Below, in pieces: positions 54,149 to 63,999 of a stretch of 64,000 nucleotides of DNA. Both the position numbers and the translations under genes were made by a program. The DNA is taken from positions 1 to 64,000 of the forward strand of contig NZ_FOKK01000010.1 in assembly GCF_900112005.1 (NCBI RefSeq), read 5' to 3'. The notes under the pieces are model-generated. The model ran no database searches. It was not told where the DNA came from and saw only the letters and a list, made by a program, of their open reading frames with translations. Numbering within the stretch: position 1 is the first letter of the stretch; each line of letters begins with the position of its first letter. Origin of the DNA: Algoriphagus aquimarinus. Lineage in GTDB: Bacteria; Bacteroidota; Bacteroidia; Cytophagales; Cyclobacteriaceae.

Positions 54149-55798
54149 TTAATCTAAAGGTTTCAATTCCCCCGCTTCTAATGTAAACAGAGGTACATAT
54201 TGATTATTGTGTGTGCCTTGAAAGTTGAATCCCCAAGTCAGTTGACCTGCTTGAAATGCTTTCTGATCAAGATTTCTTCTCAAATCAAAGCCTTTGCTAT
54301 CCGACATATTGGATGCAACCCAGTTGATCATCTCCACGCCTAAGGCAGAGTTCATACTTGGGAAGGTCAGGTATTTACTATAGAATCTGTTCCGGAACTG
54401 CTGCATAGGCTCACCATAGAAATTCAAGGTATTATTGCCTATGAAATAGAAGTTCGGGAACTCAAGCATTTCGTAATTGGCGAAGTTGAAACCCAACCAA
54501 GAATCCATTACTAGAGTAGGAATGGAAGCGGTAATAGATTCCATCAGAGAAAAAGCTGGCTGAGCAATGGTAGGATCATCCGTAAGCAAGATTATCTGAT
54601 CTACTCCCATACGAGACTGGCCTTGGCGAATTCCTACACCTTGTAAAAATGAACTGGCGTTGCTAGCAGTAATCTGCTCAAACTTTACCAATTGAAAACC
54701 TTCTCTTCCCAATTGATCTTGTAGCATTTTCGCCAGCATCTCATCACGGGAACTCGCGCTATATCCTATCGCAACTCTTTTACCCCAATTCTGCTTTTTT
54801 AAGCCTTCTACAACTCCATCCGCAATAGAACTTACCGTAGGTCTAAATAGGTAGCTATATTTCAATTCTTCAAATCTATCCCCCAAATTAGAGAGTGGAT
54901 GCACAAACGGTATTTTGGACGTTTCGGCAAAACTGCTCACCAAGTCTGTTTCTTCCTGGTAAATAGGGCCAATAATAATATCTGCAGAACCAATAGCGGG
55001 ATCTGCTAGTAAGTTTTTCAGATGTGCTACATCTCTTTTTGAGTCAAAAGTCAACATATTGACTTTCACTCCACTTTTCTTCAATTGCTCTACTCCGTAT
55101 TGCAAACCTTGGTAAAGTTCGAACACAAAATCACTTTGTGGAATACTAGACAAATTCGTGCGGGAAGAGTTGGTAAAAGGTAAAATCACCACGATATCCA
55201 ACACCTGATCCTTCACTACATTTCTGTTTTCGTTTGCTTTGCCTTGCAACTCATAATAAGCATCACGCTCCGTAGCCGAAAGAATGGTCTGAGACTCCAA
55301 AACGCGCTTCAATGCTTCTCCGAAACCTTTGTTTCCTTTGAATCCCTGAAGATTAGCAATCATAAAGCTGACGCTCACTTGCTTCAAATTATCGTAAGTA
55401 GCGTTTTCAGCCATCTCCATAATCTTATCATCTTTGATTCTTTTGATGATTTGAAGTGCTTCTACGTTTTGTTGGTTTTTGAAATAGGCTATTCCTAGTA
55501 GGTATTTAGCATCGTCAGATTTCGCCCAGCTGCCAGTAGCTACAGGTTCCAAAGCATCCACTGCTTGCGCCGGTTGATTAGCTCCAAGCAATGCCTCTCC
55601 CAGATGGAATGATGCGTAGTTAGCCAGATTACCGTACTCTTTCGGGTCAGTAAACTGCTTGAAAAGTGGGATCGCTTCCCAGTAATTTTTGGCAGCCAGT
55701 TCGGACTGAGCCTTGCGATAAGCATCCGGTGTGGGGATTTGAGCTATTGCTAAGCTCAAGATGAAAAATACCGGAATTATTAAAAGAAATTTTTTCAT
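54149..55798 (-). CDS. Exported periplasmic-binding-fold protein with N-terminal TPR repeats
   Basis: 549 residues. Signal peptide (FLLIIPVFFILSLAIAQ), then TPR-type helices (AAKNYWEAIPLFKQF, NLANYASFHLGEALLG, ~30-190), then a type-1 periplasmic-binding domain (LDIVVILPFTNSS, GSADIIIGPIYQEE, GKRVAIGYSASSRDE, VDQIILLTDDPT, FYFIGNNTLNFYGEP). Such LivJ/LpoA-like proteins either bind amino-acid-like ligands or regulate cell-wall synthases; neither is proven. ATG 55798 was chosen over TTG 55816. Co-transcribed with hemL. Confidence 0.85.
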   Translation of the reverse strand: MKKFLLIIPVFFILSLAIAQIPTPDAYRKAQSELAAKNYWEAIPLFKQFTDPKEYGNLANYASFHLGEALLGANQPAQAVDALEPVATGSWAKSDDAKYLLGIAYFKNQQNVEALQIIKRIKDDKIMEMAENATYDNLKQVSVSFMIANLQGFKGNKGFGEALKRVLESQTILSATERDAYYELQGKANENRNVVKDQVLDIVVILPFTNSSRTNLSSIPQSDFVFELYQGLQYGVEQLKKSGVKVNMLTFDSKRDVAHLKNLLADPAIGSADIIIGPIYQEETDLVSSFAETSKIPFVHPLSNLGDRFEELKYSYLFRPTVSSIADGVVEGLKKQNWGKRVAIGYSASSRDEMLAKMLQDQLGREGFQLVKFEQITASNASSFLQGVGIRQGQSRMGVDQIILLTDDPTIAQPAFSLMESITASIPTLVMDSWLGFNFANYEMLEFPNFYFIGNNTLNFYGEPMQQFRNRFYSKYLTFPSMNSALGVEMINWVASNMSDSKGFDLRRNLDQKAFQAGQLTWGFNFQGTHNNQYVPLFTLEAGELKPLD

Positions 55799-56012
55799 TA
55801 TATCGAGGTGAATCAAACAACAAACAGGGAGTACAAATTTAACCCAATATTTTCAAACCCAAAGTTCAGGCCGAAAAGGGTTTGGAGCGAATAAGATTAT
55901 CTTAATAGATGTCAATATCCTCATTTTCCTTGTTTTCTTAGACGGAAGACGGGAGACCGAAGTAGCATCAGTGCTTTATTTGCACTAATTATTAAGATGA
56001 ATGCTGCTCTAT

Positions 56013-56047
56013 AAAAAGCAAAACCCGAAGAATAATCTTCGGGTTTT
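56013..56047 (-). terminator. Terminator of guaA
   Basis: aacccgaaga-ataa-tcttcgggtt with T-rich tracts on both sides: a 10-bp stem about 60 bp past the guaA stop. A second inverted repeat (gaggttttgaaaacctc) lies at 56083-56099, between it and the stop. The 309-bp gap 55799-56107 holds nothing else but a short fragment of the 151-bp repeat family near 55942. Confidence 0.85.
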
Positions 56048-56107
56048 TGAATATTTACCGGTGAAAGGTTTACAACACCTTCGAGGTTTTGAAAACCTCA
56101 AAGGAGG

Positions 56108-57637
56108 TTATTCCCACTCGATAGTAGCAGGTGGCTTAGAAGAGATATCATAGACAACTCTGTTTACACCTTTTACTTTATTGATAATTTCATTGGAAAT
56201 CTTACCTAGGAACTCATAAGGAAGATGAATCCAGTCAGCAGTCATGCCATCTACAGAACCTACGGCTCTTAGTGCAACTACTTTCTCATACGTACGCTCA
56301 TCTCCCATCACGCCTACAGACTGGATAGGAAGAAGCATCGCTCCTGCTTGCCAAACCTGATCGTAAAGCCCAGAATCTTTCAAGCCTTTGATAAAAATAT
56401 AATCTACTTCCTGAAGTGTCTTCACCTTCTCGGCAGTGACATCTCCCAAAATACGTATTCCAAGCCCCGGACCTGGGAAAGGATGACGCCCGATGATTTT
56501 CTCTACAATCTCCAACGCTCTACCTACTTCTCTTACCTCATCTTTGAAGAGTGTATTCAATGGTTCTACCACAGAAAGCTTCATGAAGTCAGGTAAACCA
56601 CCCACATTGTGGTGAGATTTGATCGTTGCAGAAGGGCCTTTTACAGAAATCGACTCAATCACATCTGGATAGATCGTTCCTTGTCCAAGCCATTTCACGC
56701 CTTCAAGTTTATTTGATTCTTCGTCGAAAACCTCAATGAATGCATTTCCGATCGCTTTTCTCTTCGCTTCTGGATCAGTCACGCCTGCAAGTGCGTCATA
56801 GAACTTCTGCTTAGCATCTACGCCAATCACATTCAAACCCATGTGCTTGTACGAATCCAACACTTCTTCGAATTCATTTTTGCGAAGCAATCCATTGTCT
56901 ACAAACACGCAGATCAAATTCTCTCCAATTGCACGGTGAATTAGTGTAGCGGCCACAGAAGAATCAACTCCTCCAGATAAACCCATTACGACTTTATCAG
57001 AACCGATTTTAGCCTTCAGGTCAGCAATACTTGCATCGATGAAAACATCAGAAGTCCAATCCTGTGAACATCCACAGATTCCAACCACGAAATTTCTAAG
57101 AAGATTTTTCCCCTCCGAAGAGTGAGTTACCTCTGGGTGGAATTGAATCCCGTAAGTTTCTTCTTCCTTTATTTTGAATGCAGCCACACGAACTGAGTCC
57201 GTGCTAGCTATTACTTCAAAGTTATCCGGCAAATTCTTGATCGTATCCCCATGAGACATCCACACTTGCGAACCATGGCTCATTTCCTTGAGCAGGTCGT
57301 AATGCGTATCGATGTGGCTCAAGTTTGCTCGGCCATATTCTCTGATCTCAGATGGAAGTACTTCTCCGCCATATTTCTGAGCCAAAAGTTGAGAACCGTA
57401 ACATACTCCCAAAAGTGGGAGTTTGCCTCTCAAACTATCTAAGTCCAAATCAGGAGAACCCGCATCTCTTACCGAGCATGGAGAGCCTGAAAGTATCACT
57501 CCTTTAATATCAGAGGTGATTTCTGGAACTTTGTTATAAGGGTGGATTTCGCAATAAACGTTCAGTTCTCTAACTCGTCGGGCGATGAGTTGTGTGTACT
57601 GAGAACCGAAATCGAGGATCAAGATTTGTTCTGCCAT
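56108..57637 (-). CDS. guaA: GMP synthase (glutamine-hydrolysing)
   Basis: 509 residues, full length. It makes GMP from XMP, ATP and glutamine. Class I glutamine amidotransferase domain with catalytic Cys79 in [10 protein letters not shown] and the His-Glu pair in FHPEV; then the ATP-pyrophosphatase domain with the P-loop [15 protein letters not shown] and the dimerisation domain with [14 protein letters not shown], ending in the conserved [12 protein letters not shown] 57637 replaces the TTG two codons earlier. Confidence 0.98.
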   Translation of the reverse strand: MAEQILILDFGSQYTQLIARRVRELNVYCEIHPYNKVPEITSDIKGVILSGSPCSVRDAGSPDLDLDSLRGKLPLLGVCYGSQLLAQKYGGEVLPSEIREYGRANLSHIDTHYDLLKEMSHGSQVWMSHGDTIKNLPDNFEVIASTDSVRVAAFKIKEEETYGIQFHPEVTHSSEGKNLLRNFVVGICGCSQDWTSDVFIDASIADLKAKIGSDKVVMGLSGGVDSSVAATLIHRAIGENLICVFVDNGLLRKNEFEEVLDSYKHMGLNVIGVDAKQKFYDALAGVTDPEAKRKAIGNAFIEVFDEESNKLEGVKWLGQGTIYPDVIESISVKGPSATIKSHHNVGGLPDFMKLSVVEPLNTLFKDEVREVGRALEIVEKIIGRHPFPGPGLGIRILGDVTAEKVKTLQEVDYIFIKGLKDSGLYDQVWQAGAMLLPIQSVGVMGDERTYEKVVALRAVGSVDGMTADWIHLPYEFLGKISNEIINKVKGVNRVVYDISSKPPATIEWE

Positions 57638-57729
57638 GCGCAAAGGTAATCAGGGCAGACAAACTGAGGAAATGATCTGAGAAATTTTACAGAATAATGT
57701 TTGGTATGTAAGGATTGAAAATTATAAAT

Positions 57730-57880
57730 GTGATTATCCGCAATGATGCCAGTTGCCTTAGATTCTTTGCTTATCTGGTCGGAAGACCGATAACCGAAGA
57801 CCGAAGTGACCTCAATTATAAATTTGAACAAATTCTAGATTGCTTTACCCTCTTTACTGGTAGAAAAGCGGATATACATA
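57730..57880 (+). repeat. 151-bp direct repeat, copy 2
   Basis: Near-identical, same-orientation copy of 52240-52390, 5490 bp away. It lies just upstream of guaA. The surrounding 736-bp gap 57638-58373 has no gene; besides this copy it holds two copies of a smaller repeat (57908, 58136). Confidence 0.9.
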
Positions 57881-57907
57881 ATTATAAAATTGGAAGATTG
57901 GAAAATT

Positions 57908-58170
57908 TGGTCACCATGAGCGTCCCTCATATTCTTATGGGATCGAAGGGTTGAAAGATCGAAGGGTTATTGGATTTGAAAATTGGGAGATTGAAAAATT
58001 ATTGTGGTATCATAGTTTGATAGTGGAATGAGTTGGAACGTGGTACCACTTCATTATTCAAAATTCAGCATTGGACATTCATAATTTTTTGAATTAGAAA
58101 TTAGGAGATTTAAGAATCGATAAACAAGAAAGCGTTGGTCACCCTTAGCGTCCCGCATAGCTATCGGGAA
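57908..58170 (+). repeat. Pair of ~36-bp repeats 228 bp apart
   Basis: ttggtcaccatgagcgtccc (57908) and ttggtcacccttagcgtccc (58136) are each followed by a palindrome-like cata-n-tat-n-ggga segment (cgcatagctatcggga in the second). They form a small dispersed family with the tatcggga palindromes elsewhere. Confidence 0.65.
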
Positions 58171-58373
58171 TGAATGGCTGTAAGGTTCGAGCATAATTCT
58201 GAAAAACGACAAGCTATATCACCAAAAGTATAAATCTCAAAACCCTAACATCCTATCACATAATACTGATATATAGCGTTTTAACAAACATTTAGTTAAT
58301 TAATCTAAAGACACTTTAGTATTAGAGAAGATTAGTAGTAATTCGATAAATCAACTTTTAAAACCTTTAAAAA

Positions 58374-58979
58374 ATGAAAGCACATCGACTACTTCTGATC
58401 CTTCTATTTTGCAGTTTGCTACCATTAGCTACTCATGCACAAGTAAAGCCTAACTTACAATACACCGTAGGCTTCGGTTCATCCATAGATGGGATGAATG
58501 ATCTTTATGGGCTCAATTTCACCAATGAACTAAATGTTAGGCTTGGCAAAAGAACCTCATTCAATGCTGGACTCTCCTTCTATCATTCGCTGGGCAGTTA
58601 CAATGAGAAAATATTGCCTGAGTATTCAAATGGAAAGAATAATGAACAGTCCTCTGGTATTTTTATTACCCCATCTTTCAAATACGACATCTTACAACGC
58701 CCTTCTGGTTTCAACTTGGCTTTTTCAGCTGGACCTTCACTTCAGCTTGGAGGAGAAACTTTCATACGGTCCGATTTTATTTCAGAAGCACCTTCTACAA
58801 GTTATTATGTAAACAAGTATCAACGTATCGGCTTATTCATGGAATTAGAAGCTGAGTGGAATTCTAAGAATCCTAATCGAAAAAATGCAGTCAGCCTTTC
58901 TGCATTCGGAGCGGACAATTCCATACCATGGTACCTCAATGCGACATATAAAATGAGATTTAAAGTCGGTAAGAAATAA
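58374..58979 (+). CDS. Exported outer-membrane beta-barrel-like protein
   Basis: 201 residues. Signal peptide (LLLILLFCSLLPLATHAQ), then alternating hydrophobic beta-strands with Gly and aromatic residues (LQYTVGFGSS, FNAGLSFYHSLGSYN, GFNLAFSAGPSLQLGG, RIGLFMELEAEW, WYLNATYKMRFKVG), the pattern of a small porin-like barrel. No specific family or ligand is identifiable. It precedes the M28 peptidase gene by 51 bp on the same strand, so they may be co-expressed. Confidence 0.75.
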   Translation: MKAHRLLLILLFCSLLPLATHAQVKPNLQYTVGFGSSIDGMNDLYGLNFTNELNVRLGKRTSFNAGLSFYHSLGSYNEKILPEYSNGKNNEQSSGIFITPSFKYDILQRPSGFNLAFSAGPSLQLGGETFIRSDFISEAPSTSYYVNKYQRIGLFMELEAEWNSKNPNRKNAVSLSAFGADNSIPWYLNATYKMRFKVGKK

Positions 58980-59030
58980 TCATAATCGGCTAACTTGCGG
59001 CCTTAAAGCGATTGAATTCAAAACTACTAC

Positions 59031-60740
59031 ATGAATATAAAACCAACTATTTCCCTGTTTTTTCTACTTCTAAGCATAAGTTCCTTTGCTCAAAACGCTC
59101 CGCTTCAGACAGTTACCGATCCATATTTTAAGCTAGTAAGACCAGAGTTCAAGGGTGACATGGCTTATGAGACCGTAGGTTTTGTGGAGCAATACTGGAG
59201 AATCGCGGGAAATACTGGTTTTAATAATACCGTATATCGAATCGCTGAGAAATTGGAAGCTGCGGGTTATGTCCTCGAAGAAAAAGCTAGCGACTCAGAT
59301 CGATTCACCTATAGAATCGAAACTCGGGAGATGCGTCAACCTACTTGGGAGCCAATTTCCGCTTCCTTGAAAATCGTCGGCGCCACTGAAAACTTACTTT
59401 CATCCGAGACCAACCGAAATATGATTTATCAGTATTCCTCCTCCACTCCGGTGGATGGGATTACTGGAGAAGTGATTTATGTGGAGAGCAAGGAAGCGCT
59501 TTCTGCTATAGATGTGAAAGGGAAAATCCTCTTTTCGGATCAGGTTAGTTACAGAACATTGCAATCATCCGTTACAGACAAAGGCGCTTTGGGCGTATTG
59601 ACCTATGATTTGCCTGCGTATTTGCAACCTGAGAAAAACACTACCTCCATTCAGTTTAGAGGTTTGAGACACGATGTTAAGAATCCAGCTTGGGCGATTG
59701 CACTTTCTTTCGAAGCCAAAGAAAAACTGAAAGCCGAGCTAGCTAAAGGCAAGGTAGAAGTAACAGTGAAGGCAGAAACTAAGATCTATGAATCCGAGGA
59801 ACTCACTATAGTAGCGAATGTAAAAGGATCTGACTTGCCTTTGGAAAGCTTAGTTTTCTCAGCTCACATCCAAGAGCCTGGCGCAAATGATAACGCTACT
59901 GGTGTGGGTGCTCAACTGGAAATGGCGAGCATTACATCAGATTTGATTAAAAGAGGAAAGCTTGACCTGAAGCGTACCTTGACTTTCCTTTGGGGAGATG
60001 AGATTATTTCTACGAGAAGATATATAGAAGAAAAAGATAAGCGTGAAGCCGATATCAACTGGGGAATTTCCTTGGATATGGTGGGTGAAAATACTGACAT
60101 CACAGGTGGAACTTTCCTAATCGAAAAGATGCCTGATCCAAGTGCAATCTGGACTCGTGGAGAAGACAAACACAGCGAATGGGGCGGTCGACCATTGAAA
60201 GCGGAAGATATGAAGCCTCATTATTTGAATGACTTTATCCTGACCAACTTCGAAGCTCAAGGCGAGTATGCTGACTGGGTGGTGAAAACCAATCCTTTCG
60301 AAGGAGGATCTGATCATACACCATTCCTTCAGGCTGATATTCCTGGATTATTACTTTGGCACTTTACCGATCAGTTCTACCACACGGACAATGATCGCTT
60401 GGATAAAGTTTCTCAAAAAACAATGGTCAATGTAGGAACAGCGGCTTTGGTTTCTGCTTTTACTTTGTTGAATGCAGATGCGAAAACCGTAGATCAACTG
60501 ATATTGATGATCACAGCAAAAGCCCACATACGCTTGCTAACAGAAGTTCAACTTAGCAAAAAAGCGATTGCTGAAGGTGGATCTACCAAAGATGAACAAT
60601 TGATCCTAGACACATGGGCTGACTATTATGCAAAGGCTATGGATTCGATAAAGGACTTGGTACCTGCTGATGATGAAAAAACATTGAGGAGAATAGTACT
60701 AGCCAAAGAAGCTATCAAGGCTCAGGTGCCTCAGCTTTAA
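59031..60740 (+). CDS. Exported M28-family zinc aminopeptidase
   Basis: 569 residues with a signal peptide (FFLLLSISSFAQ). A PA-type insert (~130-255) precedes the M28 catalytic core: FSAHIQEPGANDNATGVGA (zinc His and bridging Asp), WGDEIISTRRYIEE (catalytic Glu region, GxEE changed to GDE), then LDMVGENTD, GGSDHTPFLQADIPGLLLWH and FYHTDND for the remaining zinc ligands. It removes N-terminal residues from peptides outside the cytoplasm. A palindrome (tcccgatagctatcggga) lies 10 bp past its end. Confidence 0.92.
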   Translation: MNIKPTISLFFLLLSISSFAQNAPLQTVTDPYFKLVRPEFKGDMAYETVGFVEQYWRIAGNTGFNNTVYRIAEKLEAAGYVLEEKASDSDRFTYRIETREMRQPTWEPISASLKIVGATENLLSSETNRNMIYQYSSSTPVDGITGEVIYVESKEALSAIDVKGKILFSDQVSYRTLQSSVTDKGALGVLTYDLPAYLQPEKNTTSIQFRGLRHDVKNPAWAIALSFEAKEKLKAELAKGKVEVTVKAETKIYESEELTIVANVKGSDLPLESLVFSAHIQEPGANDNATGVGAQLEMASITSDLIKRGKLDLKRTLTFLWGDEIISTRRYIEEKDKREADINWGISLDMVGENTDITGGTFLIEKMPDPSAIWTRGEDKHSEWGGRPLKAEDMKPHYLNDFILTNFEAQGEYADWVVKTNPFEGGSDHTPFLQADIPGLLLWHFTDQFYHTDNDRLDKVSQKTMVNVGTAALVSAFTLLNADAKTVDQLILMITAKAHIRLLTEVQLSKKAIAEGGSTKDEQLILDTWADYYAKAMDSIKDLVPADDEKTLRRIVLAKEAIKAQVPQL

Positions 60741-60750
60741 TATAATCTCG

Positions 60751-60768
60751 CTCCCGATAGCTATCGGG
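60751..60768. repeat. Palindrome between converging genes
   Basis: tcccgatagctatcggga is a perfect 18-bp palindrome, followed by ggcgcaaaggcgcaa. It may act as a weak terminator for the convergent genes on each side. Confidence 0.6.
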
Positions 60769-60874
60769 AGGCGCAAAGGCGCAACGATTATAATTTGATG
60801 GGTTCAACCTGAAAATCGAATATACACCTTCCCATACTTGAATATGATTATTGAAAATTGAACTTGATCATTGC

Positions 60875-61876
60875 TCATTGCTCATTTCCAAAAGCTCGTA
60901 TAGGATTCTTTTCTAAAAGCATTTCCCAATCAGCCTCATCAAATCCCTTCGCATTCAATGCGGGCATCAGCTTTTCAAAAATATTGGTAAAGGGCTGAAA
61001 ATCTCCACCATCGGGTTTGGCTGGATCATACCAGCCTGCATCGTGGGAAATCAGCACTTGACCTAAGAAACCATTTTCTTTGGCGAAGAGTAAGCGAGCT
61101 ACATATTCATCCACGCTCCAACCAATTCCATCCAAGCTTATCCAAACGCCAAGTTTAGCAGCTTCGAAATAATTCTGAAAATCCTCTTCAGCTTGTGAGT
61201 GAACCCAAACAAAAGCTGAAGGATCAATTCCCATTTCCTGCAAAATTTTGACTTCCTGCTTTGCTGTAGTCCAAGTGCCCGTGTGAGAAGCTATTTGCAA
61301 ACCTGTTTCCCGATGAGTGAAACCAGCAGCTTTAACCAATTTTGCATCTATTTCCCGAAGTGGTTTTTCTTCATTTACAGAGATCTTGATGAATCCAGGT
61401 TTGATTCCTGTAGCTCCGATTCCATTTTCATATTCATCTATCCAGCGATTTGCCAGTTCTTCAGCAGTTTCCGTGAAAGCAAAATCCGGCAGATACTTAC
61501 CTCCTACTGCTCCATAAAAACCAGTGTTGGTGATGAGTTGAATTCCCGACTGCTCACTGAGTTTTCTGAGCAGAACTGGGTCCTTTGCCAAATAGGAAGG
61601 AGTACAATCAAAAATCATTTTTACCCCATATTTCTTCACTTCAAGTAAATAAGGCAGGACTTTAGCGATTACCTCTTCCTGATTATATCGCTCAGACGAT
61701 ACTGAATCTGCTCCTATAAAGTCCACCAACATATGCTCATGAATCAGTGTGATCCCCATGGAAGCTATAGGAATCGGGCCAGTGACGGTATTGATGTAAG
61801 GTGAATTGGACTCAGGATTTGAGCAAGAAAAAGAAAGGATCAATATGCTTAGCCCAATTACTAGCGAATGCTTCAT
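60875..61876 (-). CDS. Phosphotriesterase-family lipoprotein (amidohydrolase)
   Basis: 333 residues. Lipobox (LILSFSCSN). Binuclear metal-site motifs of the PTE family: LIHEHMLVD (HxH), the presumed carbamylated Lys in GFIKISVN, then QIASHTGTW, FVWVHSQAEED and LISHDAGWYDP. Members hydrolyse lactones or phosphotriesters; the physiological substrate here is probably a lactone, which is an inference. It is exported and lies 62 bp after the SDR gene on the same strand. Confidence 0.92.
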   Translation of the reverse strand: MKHSLVIGLSILILSFSCSNPESNSPYINTVTGPIPIASMGITLIHEHMLVDFIGADSVSSERYNQEEVIAKVLPYLLEVKKYGVKMIFDCTPSYLAKDPVLLRKLSEQSGIQLITNTGFYGAVGGKYLPDFAFTETAEELANRWIDEYENGIGATGIKPGFIKISVNEEKPLREIDAKLVKAAGFTHRETGLQIASHTGTWTTAKQEVKILQEMGIDPSAFVWVHSQAEEDFQNYFEAAKLGVWISLDGIGWSVDEYVARLLFAKENGFLGQVLISHDAGWYDPAKPDGGDFQPFTNIFEKLMPALNAKGFDEADWEMLLEKNPIRAFGNEQ

Positions 61877-61937
61877 ATATAAACCTAAGAAACTACGATC
61901 CTTAATGCCAACAGGTATACCAATTGATTTACCCGAC

Positions 61938-62618
61938 TTATTTCAAAGAAGACATTCCACCGTCTATGTGTAATATCTGACCTGTGACCCAAGATGATTT
62001 ATCATCCAAAAGAAACAAAGTCGCCTCAGCAATATCCTGTGGTGTACCTATGCGACCAAGTGGATGTCTTTTGTCAGATGCAGCACGCTTTTCGTCGGTG
62101 CTCACCAACTGCTGTGCTAGCGGTGTGTCCGTCAATGATGGAGCAATGGCATTGACTCTAATGTGATTTGGAGCCCATTCTGCTGCCAAAGATCTAACTA
62201 ATCCTTCCACAGCTCCTTTTGCAGAAGCTATTCCTGAATGGAAACCCATTCCTGTTTGCACCGCAACAGTACTATAAAGAACAACCGAAGGAGCTTCTGA
62301 CTTTTTTAAATTTTTCAAGCAGGCTTGAAGTGTTCTTACCGCGCCAAAAAAATTAAGATCCATTTCAGCCTTAAAATCCTCCATGGAGATTCGGTGGAAT
62401 GGCTTCAGATTGATGGAACCTGGACAGTAAACCAAGCCATCAATTACCTCAGGCAAATCCTGTAATTCTGAAGCTTCATCTGTGACGTCAAATTGATAAT
62501 TCCCCTCTCCACTTCTGGAATAGAGAAACAAATTTGCGCCGTTGTTTTCTGCAAGTTCAGCCACAGCTTTTCCGATTCCTGAATTCCCTCCGATGATGAC
62601 AATATTTTTTCCTTTCAT
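61938..62618 (-). CDS. Short-chain dehydrogenase/reductase with unusual active site
   Basis: 226 residues. Rossmann motif GGNSGIGKAVAEL, a short nucleotide-binding core (VIDGLVYCPGSINL) and the end DIAEATLFLLDDKSSWVTGQ with IDGG. In the catalytic stretch VAVQTGMGFHSGIASAKGA the conserved lysine is kept but the usual Tyr four residues earlier is Ile. Either another residue substitutes or the activity differs. It is probably co-transcribed with the PTE-family lipoprotein. Confidence 0.88.
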   Translation of the reverse strand: MKGKNIVIIGGNSGIGKAVAELAENNGANLFLYSRSGEGNYQFDVTDEASELQDLPEVIDGLVYCPGSINLKPFHRISMEDFKAEMDLNFFGAVRTLQACLKNLKKSEAPSVVLYSTVAVQTGMGFHSGIASAKGAVEGLVRSLAAEWAPNHIRVNAIAPSLTDTPLAQQLVSTDEKRAASDKRHPLGRIGTPQDIAEATLFLLDDKSSWVTGQILHIDGGMSSLK

Positions 62619-62733
62619 TGCTTTTTATTTTCTATTTAAAGCTGATTCGGAAGGAGATTGTTTGAAAACGTGAAAAATGAATATGTATATCCGCATGAAT
62701 GCACATAATAGAATTTTGTCTGGTTCTAGCCTG

Positions 62734-62786
62734 AAAAAAATCCCCCTTGCCCCCTTAAGAAAAGGGGGAATTGCGAAATTTGAACC
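62734..62786 (+). repeat. Single copy of the C/G-rich palindromic repeat
   Basis: aaatcccccttgcccccttaa followed by gaaaagggggaattgcg is the same palindrome that ends each unit of the 1-620 array, over 60 kb away. It lies in the gap between the SDR gene and the small lipoprotein gene. Confidence 0.85.
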
Positions 62787-62906
62787 TCTAGCATTATTTC
62801 AAAGCACATACGTGCAGTTAAGCGGATACTCATAAAAATGAATGGTAGGAAGAAAGTAGCGTTTGACTAATCAACTACGTTTAGCAAAAACAATCCAACT
62901 TTTAAA

Positions 62907-63314
62907 ATGCGGGCAATTCTAAACATCCTCTTTTTTCTATTGATTATTTCTAGCTGTAGCGAAGATGGTCAATTAGAACAAAAGTTTCAGGAAGGCACAT
63001 TCACTGGTACATTCCAAAGGGATCTTGGTGATAGTAGAATCGCGAATATCACGTTGACATTTGACGGCAATCACTGGAGCGGGACTGGCGACTATCCAAA
63101 ATACCCAGCGCTTTGCAGAGGCACTTATTCTATCAATGGAAATAAAATTACTTTTCAAAATGAATGTGCATGGACAGCTGAATTTGATTGGACTTTAATT
63201 CTTTCAGGAGAATATAAGTTAACGAAAACCGGAAGCGTATTAGAGTTTTCAAGAGATTATCGTTCTGCAACTTCTGACACCTATATAGACCAGTACCGAT
63301 TGACCAAAAATTAA
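62907..63314 (+). CDS. Small hypothetical lipoprotein
   Basis: 135 residues. Lipobox in LLIISSCSED. The mature part is beta-rich with paired strands (GTFTGTFQRDLG, ITLTFDGNHWSGTGDY, CRGTYSINGNKITFQNEC, TLILSGEYKLTKTG), a lipocalin-like or small barrel pattern with two Cys that may form a disulfide. Family and function not recognised. Its end overlaps the convergent higA stop by 4 bp. Confidence 0.75.
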   Translation: MRAILNILFFLLIISSCSEDGQLEQKFQEGTFTGTFQRDLGDSRIANITLTFDGNHWSGTGDYPKYPALCRGTYSINGNKITFQNECAWTAEFDWTLILSGEYKLTKTGSVLEFSRDYRSATSDTYIDQYRLTKN

Positions 63315-63673
63315 GAGCTATGAAGAAATACTTCAGCGGGAATACTGAAGAAATTCTTGAGCTTTTGAGCCATCTTCAACGTGATTTCACGCTTGCCTGA
63401 CAATACCGCGGAGACATGACCTTTGCTCCCAATCATAGGTTCAAGATCCTTGGCCTTGATTCCCATTTCTTTCATTTTGTACTTGATCACTTCTAATGCA
63501 TCAAGCTCGGGAAGCTGATAATGTGTATCATCATAATCTTTAACCAATACCAATAGAAGTTCAAGCTCATCACTCTCAGGAGTATTTGGCTCTGCATGGA
63601 ATATTTCCATTAACCTTAGTGAGGCTTTATTATAGTCTTTTTCGCTTTTGAGCACTTTCCACTTCATATCCAT
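63311..63673 (-). CDS. higA: HigA-type antitoxin with XRE helix-turn-helix
   Basis: 120 residues. An N-terminal helical region (YNKASLRLMEIFHAE, then LELLLVLVKDYDDTHYQ) precedes an HTH_3/XRE domain (IKAKDLEPMIGSKGHVSAVL, REITLKMAQKLKNFF). This is the HigA-type antitoxin that binds and neutralises HigB and represses the operon. It starts 8 bp after the toxin stop, the usual higBA order. Start ATG 63673 (63667 also possible). Confidence 0.9.
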   Translation of the reverse strand: MDMKWKVLKSEKDYNKASLRLMEIFHAEPNTPESDELELLLVLVKDYDDTHYQLPELDALEVIKYKMKEMGIKAKDLEPMIGSKGHVSAVLSGKREITLKMAQKLKNFFSIPAEVFLHSS

Positions 63674-63681
63674 AAGTTGAG

Positions 63682-63999
63682 TTACATTAAAATTGTCGGG
63701 TCAAATTCAATTTTGCTTACGTCTATTTTGTCATATTCTTTGTGAGTTCCAAACCACAATACATAACAAGCCTTCTGCAAAAAATTAATTGACACAACTA
63801 GCCGAAAGTCATTGCCTTTTATAATGAAGACAACTCTATTATTACTTACGATACTGGCGTTTCCATAAACCTTCTTCAGTTCATTGAAATTTGAAAACTC
63901 CTTTTTTGAAAACTCATTATACCAAATCAAAAGTTGAGTCGAAGCAACTGGATACTTTTGAGTGTAAAATAAGATCGTTTTCTTAACAAGAATTCTCAT
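63682..63999 (-). CDS. higB: HigB-type toxin (RelE-superfamily mRNA interferase)
   Basis: 105 residues, complete, starting at the last base triplet before the window edge (ATG 63999). Family signature: STQLLIWYNEFSK, the segment YGNASIVSNNRVVFIIKGND, then FRLVVSINFLQKACYVLWFGTHKEYDKID, matching the HigB ribosome-dependent RNase family. It halts growth by cutting mRNA at the ribosome when not held by HigA, encoded 8 bp downstream. An in-frame upstream extension outside the window cannot be excluded. Confidence 0.9.
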   Translation of the reverse strand: MRILVKKTILFYTQKYPVASTQLLIWYNEFSKKEFSNFNELKKVYGNASIVSNNRVVFIIKGNDFRLVVSINFLQKACYVLWFGTHKEYDKIDVSKIEFDPTILM

